NCBI GenBank assembly: GCA_019614645.1
Contig: JABWDB010000037.1
Coordinates: 186,001-250,000 of the forward strand
Direction of reading: 5' to 3'
Source of the DNA: Stratiolaelaps scimitus
Lineage: Eukaryota; Arthropoda; Arachnida; Mesostigmata; Laelapidae
Length of the DNA: 64,000 nt
Under the pieces are notes generated by a model. The model searched no databases, was not told the DNA's origin, and saw only the letters and a program-made list of their open reading frames with translations. The number at the start of each line of letters is the position of its first letter. The first letter of the stretch is position 1. Of this stretch, positions 34,190 through 46,494 are shown one piece after another. The position numbers and the translations under genes are program-made.

Positions 34190-36367
34190 TATAATTGGCC
34201 TGATACAAACAGAGTCGATGTGAGAAAGAGAGTGAAGTACGGAGTTTAAATAAATGTTCAAAGTTTAAATAAATATAAACTTCGAAATAAATAAATGTCC
34301 ACTTTTCCCGATATTGGTTTATGCTATTTTAGCGCTAAAATGTTGTGTGTGCTTAACGCGTATGGGTAGTTGACCATTTGATCGAAATAACTAATACAAG
34401 TGGATACACAAAGCGAAGGTTAGAAATATTAGTCTGTTACAGATCATCGATGCACACACACACACACCAGTAGCAAACAGTGTTCACAAGCTCAAGGCAA
34501 ATTCTCAGCTCTCCGATGACCCCAGGGGCGCTCCCGACCCCACAATGAGACTTGCTTCTCCCAATGTTCAGTTCCTATCTGCGACAACCTGTGTTTCGAA
34601 AGAGTTTTTACACACAAAGTCCAATCAGTAACCTGCACATATACGATTTTGCCCGCAGGTTAGCCTCAATGATCGTACCGTCTACCGGTATACCGGCAAA
34701 AATATAAGGAACCATTAAACAAAATAATACACGAAACAAACAAGCGCACTCCTTGCTTGGTCCAAAACTGTACACATCTGGATATATATATATATATGTG
34801 TGTGTGCACTGCATATACTAAATATGGGCTATGTAGGTTGGTACTCCCCCTCTAGTTGTTCGTTCTTTGGCACCATCCACCGCGCTCAGTTGTGCCGCAA
34901 CGAAACCAATTTCGCATTTACTAGCAATCGGTTTCTATGGTTCAGCATTTGATAGCACTTCACCATCTCCGCGATAGTCCGCTCCGGGGGACGGACTGAT
35001 CCAGCTCTCTCCGCTGTTCGATGTTCTCGGCTTGAGCTATTCGTTGTTTACGTCAAGTGCACAATTTATCTCGTGGTTTTTATGTCCAGCAACCCTCCTC
35101 TACTGGTGCATGCTGGTAGCTCAGGGTTAGCGCACTGCTGCTGCTGCTGGTGCTGCTATGGTGGTGGTGGGTTCCGAGATCTGCAGGTGTGACCAAACAC
35201 TGCAGGATAGTGTCAGGAGTCGGCTGCACCACAAAGTGATAGAGGGACCTCAAGGGAGAATTGTCGAGGGGACACCGTCGATGGGGACCACTAAGAGCTT
35301 TTGGGTGGCACCAATGAACCACCAACCAATGAGGTTTGTGCTTTACTTCGACGGGACACGAGTCCTAATGTTCCCTCCTTAAAATCGAATTGTTGAACTG
35401 CAAATACATATGCAATATTTTCAAATATACAATATTTCCCTCACTGTAGTATATTCGTTTATACGTGAGAAAAATAATGTGTGTATGTTACCAAGGAAAC
35501 GCTAATGTAACATGGGTTTTTGAAAACTAAAATGCATCGCCAATGCGTTGTTTTTTTGCGCTGTGCATGAAAATTCGTTCAAATATTCTTCGGCTATATT
35601 TGACTCGTCCTGACGGCAAAAAAAAAACTCTTGGTGGCAGAGAGACGTTTCGTCTACATAAACACTTGTATGGGATAGCCACAGCTATCAGTGCGTGTTA
35701 AGTCGAACGACTGGTGAAGACGGCGACAATGACCATTTTAGATGGATTGGAAATCTGAAGTTTGTTATGTGGCTGGGTATGCCAATTATTGGTATGCCAA
35801 ATAAAACGATCTCGATCAATCTGCGTATACTGACAGTGATACGAGAAGGTCTTGTTGATGTTCGAGTGTCTGGAGCGCGAGCTGGAGGGTAGTGACTTGC
35901 GAGGCAGTCCAGTAGTGTTACCACATGAGGTCGAACTCCCGTCGAATAACGCTTATGCAACACACAGCTTATATCAGGTTGAAAACAAGTGCTGGGCTTG
36001 TCCGGGGTTTGATGTCCTAGGCTCGTCTAAATCATCCATCCATATATAAACTCCCTCAGATTAAGTTAAGTTACCTAGTAAATCTACTTGAGGCAGATAC
36101 ATTCAATTCTTCAGGTAGTACAAATATGCAGTTACTTGACTCATCTCCTAACCTACACACGTTGAAATGAGAGATTTGTTTGCGATTCTTGATGGATTAT
36201 AACACTACAATGAGAGATAGGGCTGGTGGCTGCAGGTCGTTGTATAAATTACACAAATGGTTTGAAGTGTGTTATATATATATATATCAAATATAGCAAT
36301 ATATATATATAACAGATACTAGCTAGACACTCCGATTCATTTTATAGTAGATTCTGATTTAAATCTG

Positions 36368-36404
<37 letters not shown>

Positions 36405-39240
36405 GCGGATTTATATATATGCGTGTGTCCTCGCATGCGTTGGAGTTCGCTCCTCCGAATAGATCACAATGATAAAAGTGATTTCTCCACCTTACAATCG
36501 TTTGACATGCTAACCCCCCCCCCCCCCGTCAGAGTGTACCCCAACTGTTAATCGAATTAGCCTAGCACCCTATGCAAAATCGAGCTGCAGGTAAATCCCG
36601 AAATCCTCGAAATGGGCGATTCGGGGGGGGTCCGCCCACCTACCTCTCTCTCGTGTGGTCGACGTGCCCTGTCACCACCTTTTCTATCGTGTCATCGTTA
36701 ATCCTCGACAGCTGTAGCTGTGGAGGATCTGTTCCCTGCAGAGGACCGAAGTTTCCCTGTTAATGCCAAGCAGAGATCGTTAGCATTTCATCCTTTGCAT
36801 CCTGACCCGAGCATTGTAATGTCGGATCAGATCTGGCCACGGATCAGATCTGGTGTCTCATATTGTCTGCCGTAAAATATCCACATCGAGTAGCTACACG
36901 GAGTTCATTTTGATCCATAGAGAAATGCAATCAGTAGTTGGGTGGTGGCAAGCCACCTGAAGTGGGCGGTGGGCGGTACACTCAATGAAACAACAAAGCT
37001 ACCTAACAAATGAAAATACTTGTGAAAAATGTACAGCTTCGCTAATTGCCATCAGGTGGTTGAGTTAATGAAGGCTGTGAAAATGGTTTTGTGATGAGCT
37101 CAGTTCGCGGACGTTCAGTTCGCATATTGTACCTTAAAGGAAGTGTCTTTTCGGCTGTTCTTAACATCCCGTTCGATTAGTACGTCCATTGCTAATACGG
37201 GACAAAGCCGTCATCTCCTAACTCATTCAATTTAGTGGGGCGAAAACGTGCGGATCAATCGTCAGCCGGTCGAAGTAATTGCCATTGTGAAAGATGGCCC
37301 TTCACCATCTATTGGCCAGTTGCTTCAGATTCGGTAGCGGTCTTCAGCAGCGGTAGCTTGCTTCAACGTTACGGCTGCTTTAAGTCAAACCTGCTTGGTT
37401 TCGTCAAGAAAGTCGTGACCTACTCTCCCGCTCATAGGTTTTACATATAGGCATACTTTGGTGGAATATATGCCAATTGTGGTTGAAGCAAGCCACAATC
37501 TGTACTAACTCATGCGAAAGGATAAGGTTCTCGTCGAACTCCACTTGAGACTTCATCTTAAGGCTGAATTTTCACGAGGTCTAATTAATTCTAAGTGGCT
37601 CCATCAAGGCGACCTAAATTCACATTATAGCCTCAAGAGTGGTGATACTGTTCGTCGTTGAAAAGCCTGCTTAGGTAATCTGCCCGCCTTTGACATTGGC
37701 CGGTCAAGGAAGTCGCTGAGCAAAGGTATTTTAAGTACATGGGTTGCAACAGTTGAAGTATCTTCGGCGTCGAAGCCTTGTAAGGCACACTAACGAAGGC
37801 AACAACTTCGCTTTGAAAATGTTCTCATTTGAAGATCTGAAGAAGAAATGATTGCGTCAAATGGATCCGTTGTATCTTTGCAACACTTTGAGTTCCACTA
37901 GAATCTTACACACACTGTACCACCACCACAAGGAGTTCTTCTTTTACTATAGGAACTTAGATAAAAACGAAGAGTGGACACCGATTAAGGGAAAATGATA
38001 TTGAACATCGTCCTGAAAGTCAAAGGACCATTTTGTCCTTAACGCCATCAGACCCTAGTTTTGACAGGCTGGCATCATTCGGCACTCTGTGATATTGTGT
38101 AGTAACGGATTGTCCTACACGTACATTGGAACATTTTTATCTACCACTATGAACATCTGCGCTCAACTACCTCTTCGATCATTTGTCGAACACCCGGCTC
38201 CATGCAGTTGTCGTTCACCACACGCTAGCCAAACCTATCCTTCAACTCTTCCTAATAGAACCCTAATTCTAGCTCGTAATCAGACCTCCTACTGCACTGC
38301 TTGCAACGCCCTGCAGCAGTTATCCTCTTTGTCCTGTTACAACTGTCTTCAATGAACTCACTGCATTTTGCTCTAGTTATGCGCGCAACATTTGCTGTGG
38401 GTATTCTAATCGGCTTTATTCAGCTATTTCATGTGTCACCTCACAGGAAGGGATGTTACGCCGTTTCGGCCTATGGCAATTCTCCGATTATTCTGATATC
38501 CGCAAGACATCGTAAAATGTGTACTATGCCGAAGCATCCATCCTCATATAACGCTACTTGCATAGGAGCTCTAAAAACTAAACATGTGGGGGATGCAAAA
38601 ATGTTGACATAAATGTATTATATTATATTTTACAGAATGCTGAAAAGAAACAACGATATATTCTACCTCAGGACGGAAATGTTTGGACAGTTTTTGTATT
38701 TACTTTGAAAATACCATATTATGTAGACGTTGAACAGCTGACTAACTTTCAGATTTGGCTTTTTCACAAGCTCTCAACAGAGATAAAACGACCCAAATAT
38801 ATCGGTATTTTCTCAGTTTACATTTGAGTGTATGGAATATTTTTTGATTGCGTTTAACGTGAAGTGTTTTGCTATCAAAGTATAGGAAAAAAGGATCATT
38901 AAAACATGGACTGGACCGTTTGCGAGATCGTTGGCATATACAAATCGACAACCGTAGCTCACGTTAAATATAGCAAAATATTATAAAAAAATATTTATTA
39001 TAATATATTACCGGTTATCATTGTCTTATATGAACGTGTTTAAAGGCAACGCTCCACGCTGCCGGATGCTAGGAGCCACTGACTACCCCAAGTAGAAGCA
39101 TTATAATTTCAAGTGTCCGTATATGACACCCTCATTGGGATTCTCACTTTTCACAGTGTGCTTTTCACCAATGTGCCAATAACAACCAAATACACGATAT
39201 TATTTTTACTAATGTATCACAAATGAATAATTAAATATAA
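34190..39240. other. Intergenic DNA, no gene seen
   Basis: A (CA)n lies at 34452-34467 and TA tracts at 34783-34797 and 36273-36310. A C16 run is at 36512-36527. GC-richer patches at 34840-35380 and 36560-36760 lack convincing frames. The frames at 38089-38612 have no ATG-signal-peptide-splice pattern I can defend. Confidence 0.4.
36361..36412. repeat. (TA)n-centred 52-bp palindrome
   Basis: AAATCTGCCGCA and TGTGGCGGATTT flank about 28 bp of alternating AT and pair with two mismatches, so the whole block is one extended inverted repeat. Confidence 0.8.
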
Positions 39241-39290
39241 TAAATGCAAATGTGCAATGGTGGAGATCGAACCCGTGCACCTACCATGCG
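39241..39290 (-). repeat. SINE-C fragment
   Basis: The reverse strand shares GCATGGTAGGTGCACGGGTT, CGAT.TCCACC and TTGCACATTTGCATTTA with the copy at 29858-29968. It is followed by the longest TA microsatellite of the window. Confidence 0.55.
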
Positions 39291-39308
39291 AATAAATGAT
39301 GAATCTCG

Positions 39309-39311
<3 letters not shown>

Positions 39312-39387
<76 letters not shown>

Positions 39388-39398
39388 TTTTTTTTTTT
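39312..39398. repeat. Long (TA)n microsatellite followed by T tract
   Basis: About 57 bp of alternating TA, one GT step, 16 bp more of TA, then about 13 T. It is the longest simple repeat in the window. Confidence 0.95.
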
Positions 39399-40235
39399 CT
39401 CAACCTCGGAACTTATCTCGAGTTTGTGACTGAGTTCAACTCACACCGGTGTCGTGGTCGGAGATATCCCCCACTATATCTCAAAGGGAGTGGTGCTTAA
39501 GTTTCTTCAGTCGTCCACCATTCTAGCTATACAGAACTCACCATTATGGTTAAGCTTATTATAAATGGCTTAGTAGGCTATCGTGCTCGAGATGATCCGA
39601 AGAATAATAATATTAATTATGTATGGCGTCATGCAGTGCCGCCTCATGTGGCGTGAACTGTATTACAATAGAAAGCCGAGTGGTCTTCTCCTGAAGGCGC
39701 AAATCCTCTGAACAGAACGCGATCCTGACTCGCACCTCCGCCAAGCTCACTCACCATTTTAGCCACCCGAATTGTGGTAGTTGGCCAACCCACAACTCGA
39801 TTGTTCACGATGCATCTCGAACCACTTCAAACTGCATAGGATTCCTTATAGAGAAAGAACACCACCAATAACAATAACAACATTTTTGTTACTATGAGGC
39901 TATTTGGTTATTCGAACTTGCCAGCTCTGGACTTCGATATTCACGAATTGTTCAGTTACGCCCAGCTGCTAGAGAACATCTTTCCAAAATATTTCCAGTT
40001 TTGGAGCTTCCAGACGCCACTCCAAAAGATAACTCGTCAATAGGATTTCGCAGATAGGAAGAAGAGAGAGAGAGAGATGCCTGACCCATTGGTCGAAGTT
40101 TTCGACCAATGCTGTCGCGCTTTTGAGGAAATAAAATGCGATAAAGAACTTATAATCTCTTTAACCGGGTTACAGATAGGTCAGTTGGGTTTAGACTCTT
40201 TAGGATCGATTCAAATAAATACAGTTACATGCCTT
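39399..40235. other. Intergenic DNA, no gene seen
   Basis: No exon-like segment was found. A (GA)n lies at 40064-40077 just before the SINE-A copy. Confidence 0.4.
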
Positions 40236-40395
40236 ATCAGCGCGGTGGCTGGGACGGCTAAGTCTCTGACTGAAAAACGCCGGGGACCGCCGGTTCGAGT
40301 TGTCCCGCGACCTGGTGAATGACACACAAGAGAACTTAGACTGCATTGTAAATGTTGCAGTTTCTTTAATAAATCAATAAAGCTTTACATTTGCG
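40236..40395 (+). repeat. SINE-A, near full-length copy
   Basis: TCAGCGCGGTGGCTGGGACG head with box A-like GGGACGGCTAAGTC. The box B region reads GGTTCGAGTTGTCCCGCGAC. The body is CTGGTGAATGACACA, AAGAGAACTT, GCATTGTAAAT, GCAGTTTCTTT and AATAAATCAATAAAGC, ending in a single TTTACATTT tail unit. Confidence 0.88.
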
Positions 40396-40556
40396 TTATT
40401 GCATATATAATCATATCGGTCGATTGTAACATCGATCCTCCTGGTTGAACTTTTCGAACGAATTGTTAATTAAGAACTAATTCTTAAAGTTTACGTTTGT
40501 TACCCGTTCATCGCGAAATAGTATAATTTTCCGATTCATAAAAATAACAACAGTTG

Positions 40557-40652
40557 TCGCATGGTTAATCTATTTTATTTATTTATAGTCACATGGTTAA
40601 TCTATATTATTTATTTATAGTCGCATGGTTATATTATATTTTATTTATAACG
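40557..40652. repeat. 32-bp tandem repeat, about 3 units
   Basis: Units start at 40561, 40593 and 40625, each beginning ATGGTTA and the first two ending TATTTATTTATAGTCGC or -CAC. The third unit is partial. Confidence 0.85.
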
Positions 40653-42114
40653 GACATGGGTTTATATAAAAGTTGCCAATTGAATACATGGTTTTACCTA
40701 TGGATTATGCTTAAAGTGACCAATCATTCTTAGCATTGGAGCGGGTCTGATTTTCTGGCACACATACTGAATGTTGTAGTTATTTTCTTATAAAGAAGTT
40801 TAGACAAAAATGACTCATGCTTAGGACATACATAATAGACACTTTGATATTACAGTCTCTCATTGTTGGACCAAACCAGAACGGGTACATACGAGCTTCA
40901 AGAAAAAAGCTCTTATGTCTACAAATGACACCGTTGACAGAATTACACCATTTACCCTTCGCAAAATGCTGCAAACAGCAATGTGACAAGATTTTTTGAC
41001 AATTAATTAAGAGTTTGACAATTATCCGGGCTCAGCTTCTGTAGATCGTAATCACCTTCGTTTGACTTCATCCATTGTATTATTTATGGATCGGGGAGCT
41101 AACGTTGTTTTCGCCTCTTTTCGATATAACCATACTTTGAACCTTGATTTTGTAAAACAAAAGATGTAAATACGTACCAAACGAAACAAAAGTATCCTTA
41201 GAAACCATCTTCCTACAGGTTTTCTGGTTGAAACCAGAAAACTCAGGGTTTTTCAATGCGCAGGGTACATCTTTCCTGTGGCACTATCTAAGCAAATATC
41301 TTTCGTCTTAAACTTCTTTCATAGGGCATTTTTTTTATCTATCTTATATGTTATATTTAGATCTATATTATATATTACCCGAATAAAGCGCCCCTGCTAA
41401 AGGGTGTGTTAATAATAATAACAATAATAATAAAAAAAATAATTGGTTCCTGAACCATATTCCAGGGGCGTACTACATTAATTGGAACGAATTCATAATT
41501 GGTTGGGGCTATCTCCGGAGAATTATGTGGTAGCGGTAGATACGCCTAGCTGAGCACCTTCATTATTTACTTCGTCTCAATATCAAAATAGTAATAATAC
41601 TTAACAAATGGCAACCATTATTATAGTTAGTAACAATCACTTTCTAAGCTATTTAATTCCAGCTATTTTTTTAAAAAATAAACATTTTTGTAGGCGTTTA
41701 TTTTTTTTGCAAAATGTATTGTCATTTATTCGCTCCTCTTGTTGTCTAACATCATCGTGGGTTACCCTTTGTAATCTTCAACAGCCAGCTTGACAACGAG
41801 GTCTGTCCGGTAGTTTGCCGTCAACATCGTTGTCAACACTCGTGAAAGTTTGCGCACAATTATTTTTTTGTAAGGGTCATAGATTTTTATCAACAGCGTT
41901 CAATAATTTAAATGAAAGGTGACTTTTTTCAACATCGTTCAATAGTTTAAATTAAAGACTCGGTGAGAGAGAAAACAAAATGGAACATCAAAGACATTCG
42001 TCGATCCGTTCCGTCTGTCTCAGGAGAGACTTGTGCTCACGTTCATATCATCATCGTTATCGACATTGTGCTTTACGAAGTTTCTCGAAGTTAAGGAACG
42101 TGTGTATATGTATA
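40653..42114. other. Intergenic DNA, no gene seen
   Basis: AT-rich, with an AAT-type run at 41410-41440 and two imperfect copies of a CAACA.CGTTCAATA.TTTAAAT motif at about 41890-41955. No gene is supported. Confidence 0.4.
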
Positions 42115-42263
42115 GCAGAGCGATGTCCTGGACGCTCGCTAAGTCTCTGGCTGCTAAAGCCGTAGGTCGCAGGTTCGACACCGGCGACCTGGTGAATGAC
42201 ATTTATAGAGAACCTATGTTTTGTAAAACTGCAGTTATTATGATTTACCCGGATAACCTTTAA
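42115..42263 (+). repeat. SINE-A copy
   Basis: Head CAGAGCGATGTCCTGGACG; CTAAGTCTCTGGCTGCTAAAG; box B GGTTCGACACCGGCGACCTG; GTGAATGACATTTATAGAG; TTTTGTAAAACTGCAGTTATT; degenerate tail GATTTACCCGG. It is more diverged than the 24257 and 40236 copies. Confidence 0.8.
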
Positions 42264-43261
42264 CATATATATATATTATTGTATTATTGTTGCATTGTGA
42301 TGGTTCACAGCTTTCTCGTTCGCAGCTTCTTCGATCTCATCGCATTCGAGCTCTGTACCTTTAACTATTACGGGACATTCTGTGGAACTGGTTGCGACCA
42401 TTGCACACGCAGCGCCGTGTATAATTTGTTGCACCAAATAAACAAAGTTATTATCGCTTAGATTTGAGCCGGCACCACAACCCTACTTTGAGGATGACAT
42501 GTTGACAGCATCTACAAGGATTTACACCATTTACAACAAAAAAAAAAACGGAATGATCTCGGATCTCACAATCGCGATGTTACGCTGGCCGGTGTCATCC
42601 CGCCAGGGACACCCATAAGGGTCGGAACACAACAGTGCACCGCGATAGATCAGATCAGATAGATCAGACCCGGAATTCTCATCTCTACACGAAGTCAAGC
42701 CACCACGCCTCTGCCCATAAGGACAGTGTTATTGCAGGATGATTTTCGCAGCGCGAAATAGACGAGACTTCAGAGACAAAGTGTCACACCGCTCGACGCG
42801 AGTGGACGTTCAACAAAAACCGGTTGTACTAAGAGTGTTGTAGTGTAGTTGTGCCTTTGAGATCGAGATGTGTTACCCGTCGCCGCATACCAAACTGCCA
42901 TTGCCGCGAACGGCTCCAGCAGAAGCAAGTGATTTATTGTGTGGCGTCATTAGGCACCATATTCGTAAAACTACGATGAACGACCACTTGGTCAACCTCG
43001 ATATGTGGATCAGACGTCCCCCTCTGCTTCAGTCGCAAAGGTGACAGCCGAGTATAACTGGTGAAAAAATAAGTTCGGCTTACGACTGTCGTTTGTCAGA
43101 AGCGTCAAAATGTTAGTGTCAAAATGTCGACTGACACAATCGTTCAACTGAGCCCAGCTCTGCTCTTGGAACGAGCAATGTCCACGATTGAACATCTCCA
43201 TAATACAGTGTCATATGAATGGTACTGTGATATATGGTAATGATAATTATTTCTCTGTCCG
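42264..43261. other. Intergenic DNA, GC-richer island at 42540-43200
   Basis: Open frames up to 63 codons occur on both strands. A decayed DNA-transposon origin was considered but not established. No gene is supported. Confidence 0.4.
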
Positions 43262-43372
43262 ATAAGCAAAGGCGGCCCCGATAGGTCCTCTCATAGTAAT
43301 ACCTAAGAGGTTAAGAGCTGAGGCCTGTCAGATGGGGGTAGAGTTGAGGGTCAACTCGAAAAACACTTTAAT
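43262..43372 (+). repeat. SINE-B, 3' part
   Basis: It matches the 3' body of SINE-B: AAGCAAAGGCGGCCCC, TAGGTCCTCTCATAGTAATACC, GGTTAAGAGCTGAGGCCTGT, CAGATGGGGGTAGAGTTGAG, GGTCAACTCGAAAAAC. The tRNA-like head is absent, so it is 5'-truncated as expected for a retroposed copy. Confidence 0.8.
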
Positions 43373-43503
43373 GATAATTATTTATAATAATTAATTTTAA
43401 TTAATAATTAATTATACAGAGCTACTGTATAATTCCACTAAGAATTCAAGTGAAAACTTACTTTTGTCGTAATTGGAAAACAACGTATTTTGTTCATCTG
43501 AAT

Positions 43504-43575
43504 AAGGTAAGGTAAGGTAAGGCTTTATTGATTTATTAAAGGAACTGCATAGAATGCTTAAGTTTTCTTATAAAG
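43504..43575 (-). repeat. SINE-A, 3' end with four tail units
   Basis: The reverse strand reads AAGAAAACTTAAGCATTCTA, TGCAGTTCCTTTAATAAATC, AATAAAGCC and then TTACCTTACCTTACCTTATT. The tail unit here is TTACC rather than TTTACC. Confidence 0.8.
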
Positions 43576-43882
43576 AATAAAGACCAGATGTACATATTCC
43601 TAACCGAAAGCCTAATTCTCCTTCAGTAGCTTGACTACTCTGTTACGCTTGCAATAGGTCCGAACTGAAATGAGGTATAATTCAACGGGAAAACGCAGTA
43701 ACGGCGCATACAGCCGTCTGCCCGCCCAAATATGTTACACACAACTCATTCATATTATTGTTGCATATTTGTTCATATATATATATATCCATATCATTTT
43801 GTAAGTTTTGACTGCTACCAACGAAGGTAAATAAATCAATGAAATGAAAATTAAATTATTGTTGAGGACATACAATAGTGTG

Positions 43883-43917
<35 letters not shown>

Positions 43918-46386
43918 AAAAAATACACATGTAATAAAAATACACACATACAATAGTGTGTGTTTAGATATTGTACATATGTCGGTGTCAAGACTAAACA
44001 CGCCATATCTTCTGAGGCTACACAATAACAATGGTTATTCTGTTCTAGCGTATAGCCATTTTCGGTTACTCTGCTCAGTATGGTTTGTTTGCGGGTATCG
44101 AACTCATGTGTAAGAGCTGTGTACAAATGTTTAAGGGAGTAGTAATTGTTTGCCGTGTACAGAGGTATTGTTTACGAACACCACAGGGAGGAGCCATGGG
44201 AAGCTTAAACAATATACAACCCGAAATGCTGTCTCTAACCTAACTAAGCATACGGGGCGTTTGTTATGGGTGTCTGTTAAAGACATTCCTTATAGCTACC
44301 GATAAACTATTGCAGTTGGAGCTTGCTGACGAATGCTCTATATAAATCACAGAAATCAGCCGCCTGTCTATCGATGTATAATAATTGAATATTCATAAGA
44401 CTTGGGTGTTTCCTAAACACACAAACAAACAATAGGGCGAGTCATCTTAGAAGTCGTTGTCTGTTCCCTCGAAGGTCCCCTGTTTAAGTTTTGCGTCTAG
44501 AAGATATTTTTTTTGCAAGGACTATTTCTAGTACCGTTTGCACTGTGAGTAAATTACTCATGGAAAAATTGAAATCTGAGTTATATTGATTGGCAGTACT
44601 CGATTGACATAGGCGAATTGTGACGAGGAAGAATTTTGATCGGATGGGACGTTGACATAGTTGAGCTGAGCAGTGAACGCTTGCTCTCATAGAATAAGAC
44701 ACTAAGATATGCTTTCGGTCAAAAACAGGTGATCAATCTTCTGAACGATCAATTAGGTATTATAACAATTGTATTCGGTTCGTAGAGTGCGAACTTTAGG
44801 GAGCGAGTTGTTCTCTAACCTAGCACTAGCTGAGACAGAAATACCGCAAATGATCATTGGTGAATCACCGCTGAGAAGTTATGTCCGAAAGCAATGACCA
44901 GATCAGAGCTGTCAACAATATATATATATATATATAATGTATCACTGAATGATTTAATTAATGACACGGCCCTTTCTCGAAGTGGCTTATTTTAAGTGGT
45001 CGATACAACTCTCACACCAGTCCCACCTCAAGACACCTGTGTTAGCTGACTCCACAAGTAGTCTGTGTTCGAGTTCTTAGATCGACGGATGGACGCCGGT
45101 GTTCGCTTGCCACACAGCCAGCATCCTGTTCCCGAATGTCGGTGCCATAAAACAACGATAAAGTCTCACTCTCGACCACCTACAGAAAGGCAATCATTCT
45201 ATGCATGAGCAATATAACACTGACGATGATGATGTGCCGCAACTCAACCTTCCGCTTCGGAGACACAGCGTGGCCTCTTCCGGTGTATGCGACTCAGACG
45301 ACAGCAGAACAGGATTCGATCCCGCTCTCTTGCACCAACGCGGCCACGAGCGTTCATCGATTCGTTCACTGCGCTGCCCTCGGGTTGCCTAAGGTGACAC
45401 AGTTCTCACAACTTTATGGCTGAACCAAGCGAGCCGGGTGGTTTGATGGTCAAGGTCTGCCAGTGCGAGAGGACGACTCACGAAATCAATAAGGAGGATC
45501 GTTTACGTATCCTCTGTTGCGGTTTAGTCTTTGGCCAAGTTGGTTCGGCTGGGGAGGCTGTGTGGAAGACAGAGGTGTTGTACAATCAACAGCAGTAGAT
45601 TTCATCGGTGTACAAAATATTTTACCTTTTACGAGCGGTAAAAATCGGCCAATGCACGCTAGATTCGGGGTAGCATTGCTGCATACACAGGATGTACTAC
45701 ACTTCGTATTACTACTCATTTGAGACGTCAACGAGAACGGAGTATGATTTTATGAACACCATCTTGCGGAACTTCGAAATAGACAACAATAATAGACAGG
45801 GGGGGTGTGTCAGAACTAATGATCGAATGAGTGCGTATATATCATATTATCTGGTTTTCTTCTACTAATTAGAATGTGAAGGTTGACAATTAGCGTATGA
45901 GATGATGACCTTGAGCTCTGGTGGTCTTTAGCATTCGCTTCTTTATACAAAAATGGAGGCCTGCCGATCGCTTCCTGAGGACGAGGTTCACCAAAGTTCA
46001 GTGAACGGCCGAATATCTAAGAAGATTTGTCTAAAGTTTCTGGCACTTGTGCAGTTATCCTATTTAGCGTTACCAGATTAAGTAATACTGTAAAGCTGAC
46101 TGACGCTCATAGTTAAAGCAACCGTTAAACGTGTATTGATCTGATCTCGTAGTAAGTTAATTTCAGTCGGAAAACTGGCGATAAATGCGCAATTCTTACT
46201 CACACACATCAGCTAAAATGACTAACCCCAACTATGAATAACGTTATGCAAGGAATAGTCAGATTAGTATGAAACTGTAAACACGATCCAACCACCACCC
46301 GTAAGCGGAGTTTCGCTAGGTTCCAAGTTGTGCTGGATCAGAAACGTTTATGACGAGAGCAGCAGCAGCAGCTGTTACTACAACAG
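43576..46386. other. Intergenic DNA, no gene seen
   Basis: TA tracts lie at 43773-43789, 43888-43914 and 44918-44937. The GC-richer stretch at 45200-45730 has overlapping frames on both strands and tRNA-like GGATTCGATCCC and GCCGGGTGGTTTGATGGTCA motifs, possibly another old SINE. No gene is supported. Confidence 0.4.
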
Positions 46387-46494
46387 TAGGTTCGAGTAGT
46401 CCCCATGACATCATGATGAGAGCATATAAGAGAAATACTTAAATTACATTGTAAAAGTGCAGTTGTTTTAATAAACGAATCTTTACCTTTTTGA
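46387..46494 (+). repeat. SINE-A, head-truncated copy
   Basis: It starts near box B (AGGTTCGAGTAGTCCCC) and continues ATAAGAGAAATACTTAAATT, ACATTGTAAAAGTGCAG, TTAATAAACGAA and a TCTTTACCTTT tail. Confidence 0.75.

Noticed and set aside
38089..38612. Overlapping Cys-containing frames that might be a secreted peptide
   Set aside because: The hydrophobic stretch is not at a plausible start, cysteine spacing fits no family I know, and no splice pair completes it.
43010..43201. Possible transposase remnant on the minus strand
   Set aside because: No catalytic or DNA-binding motif could be aligned with confidence, and no terminal inverted repeats were seen.
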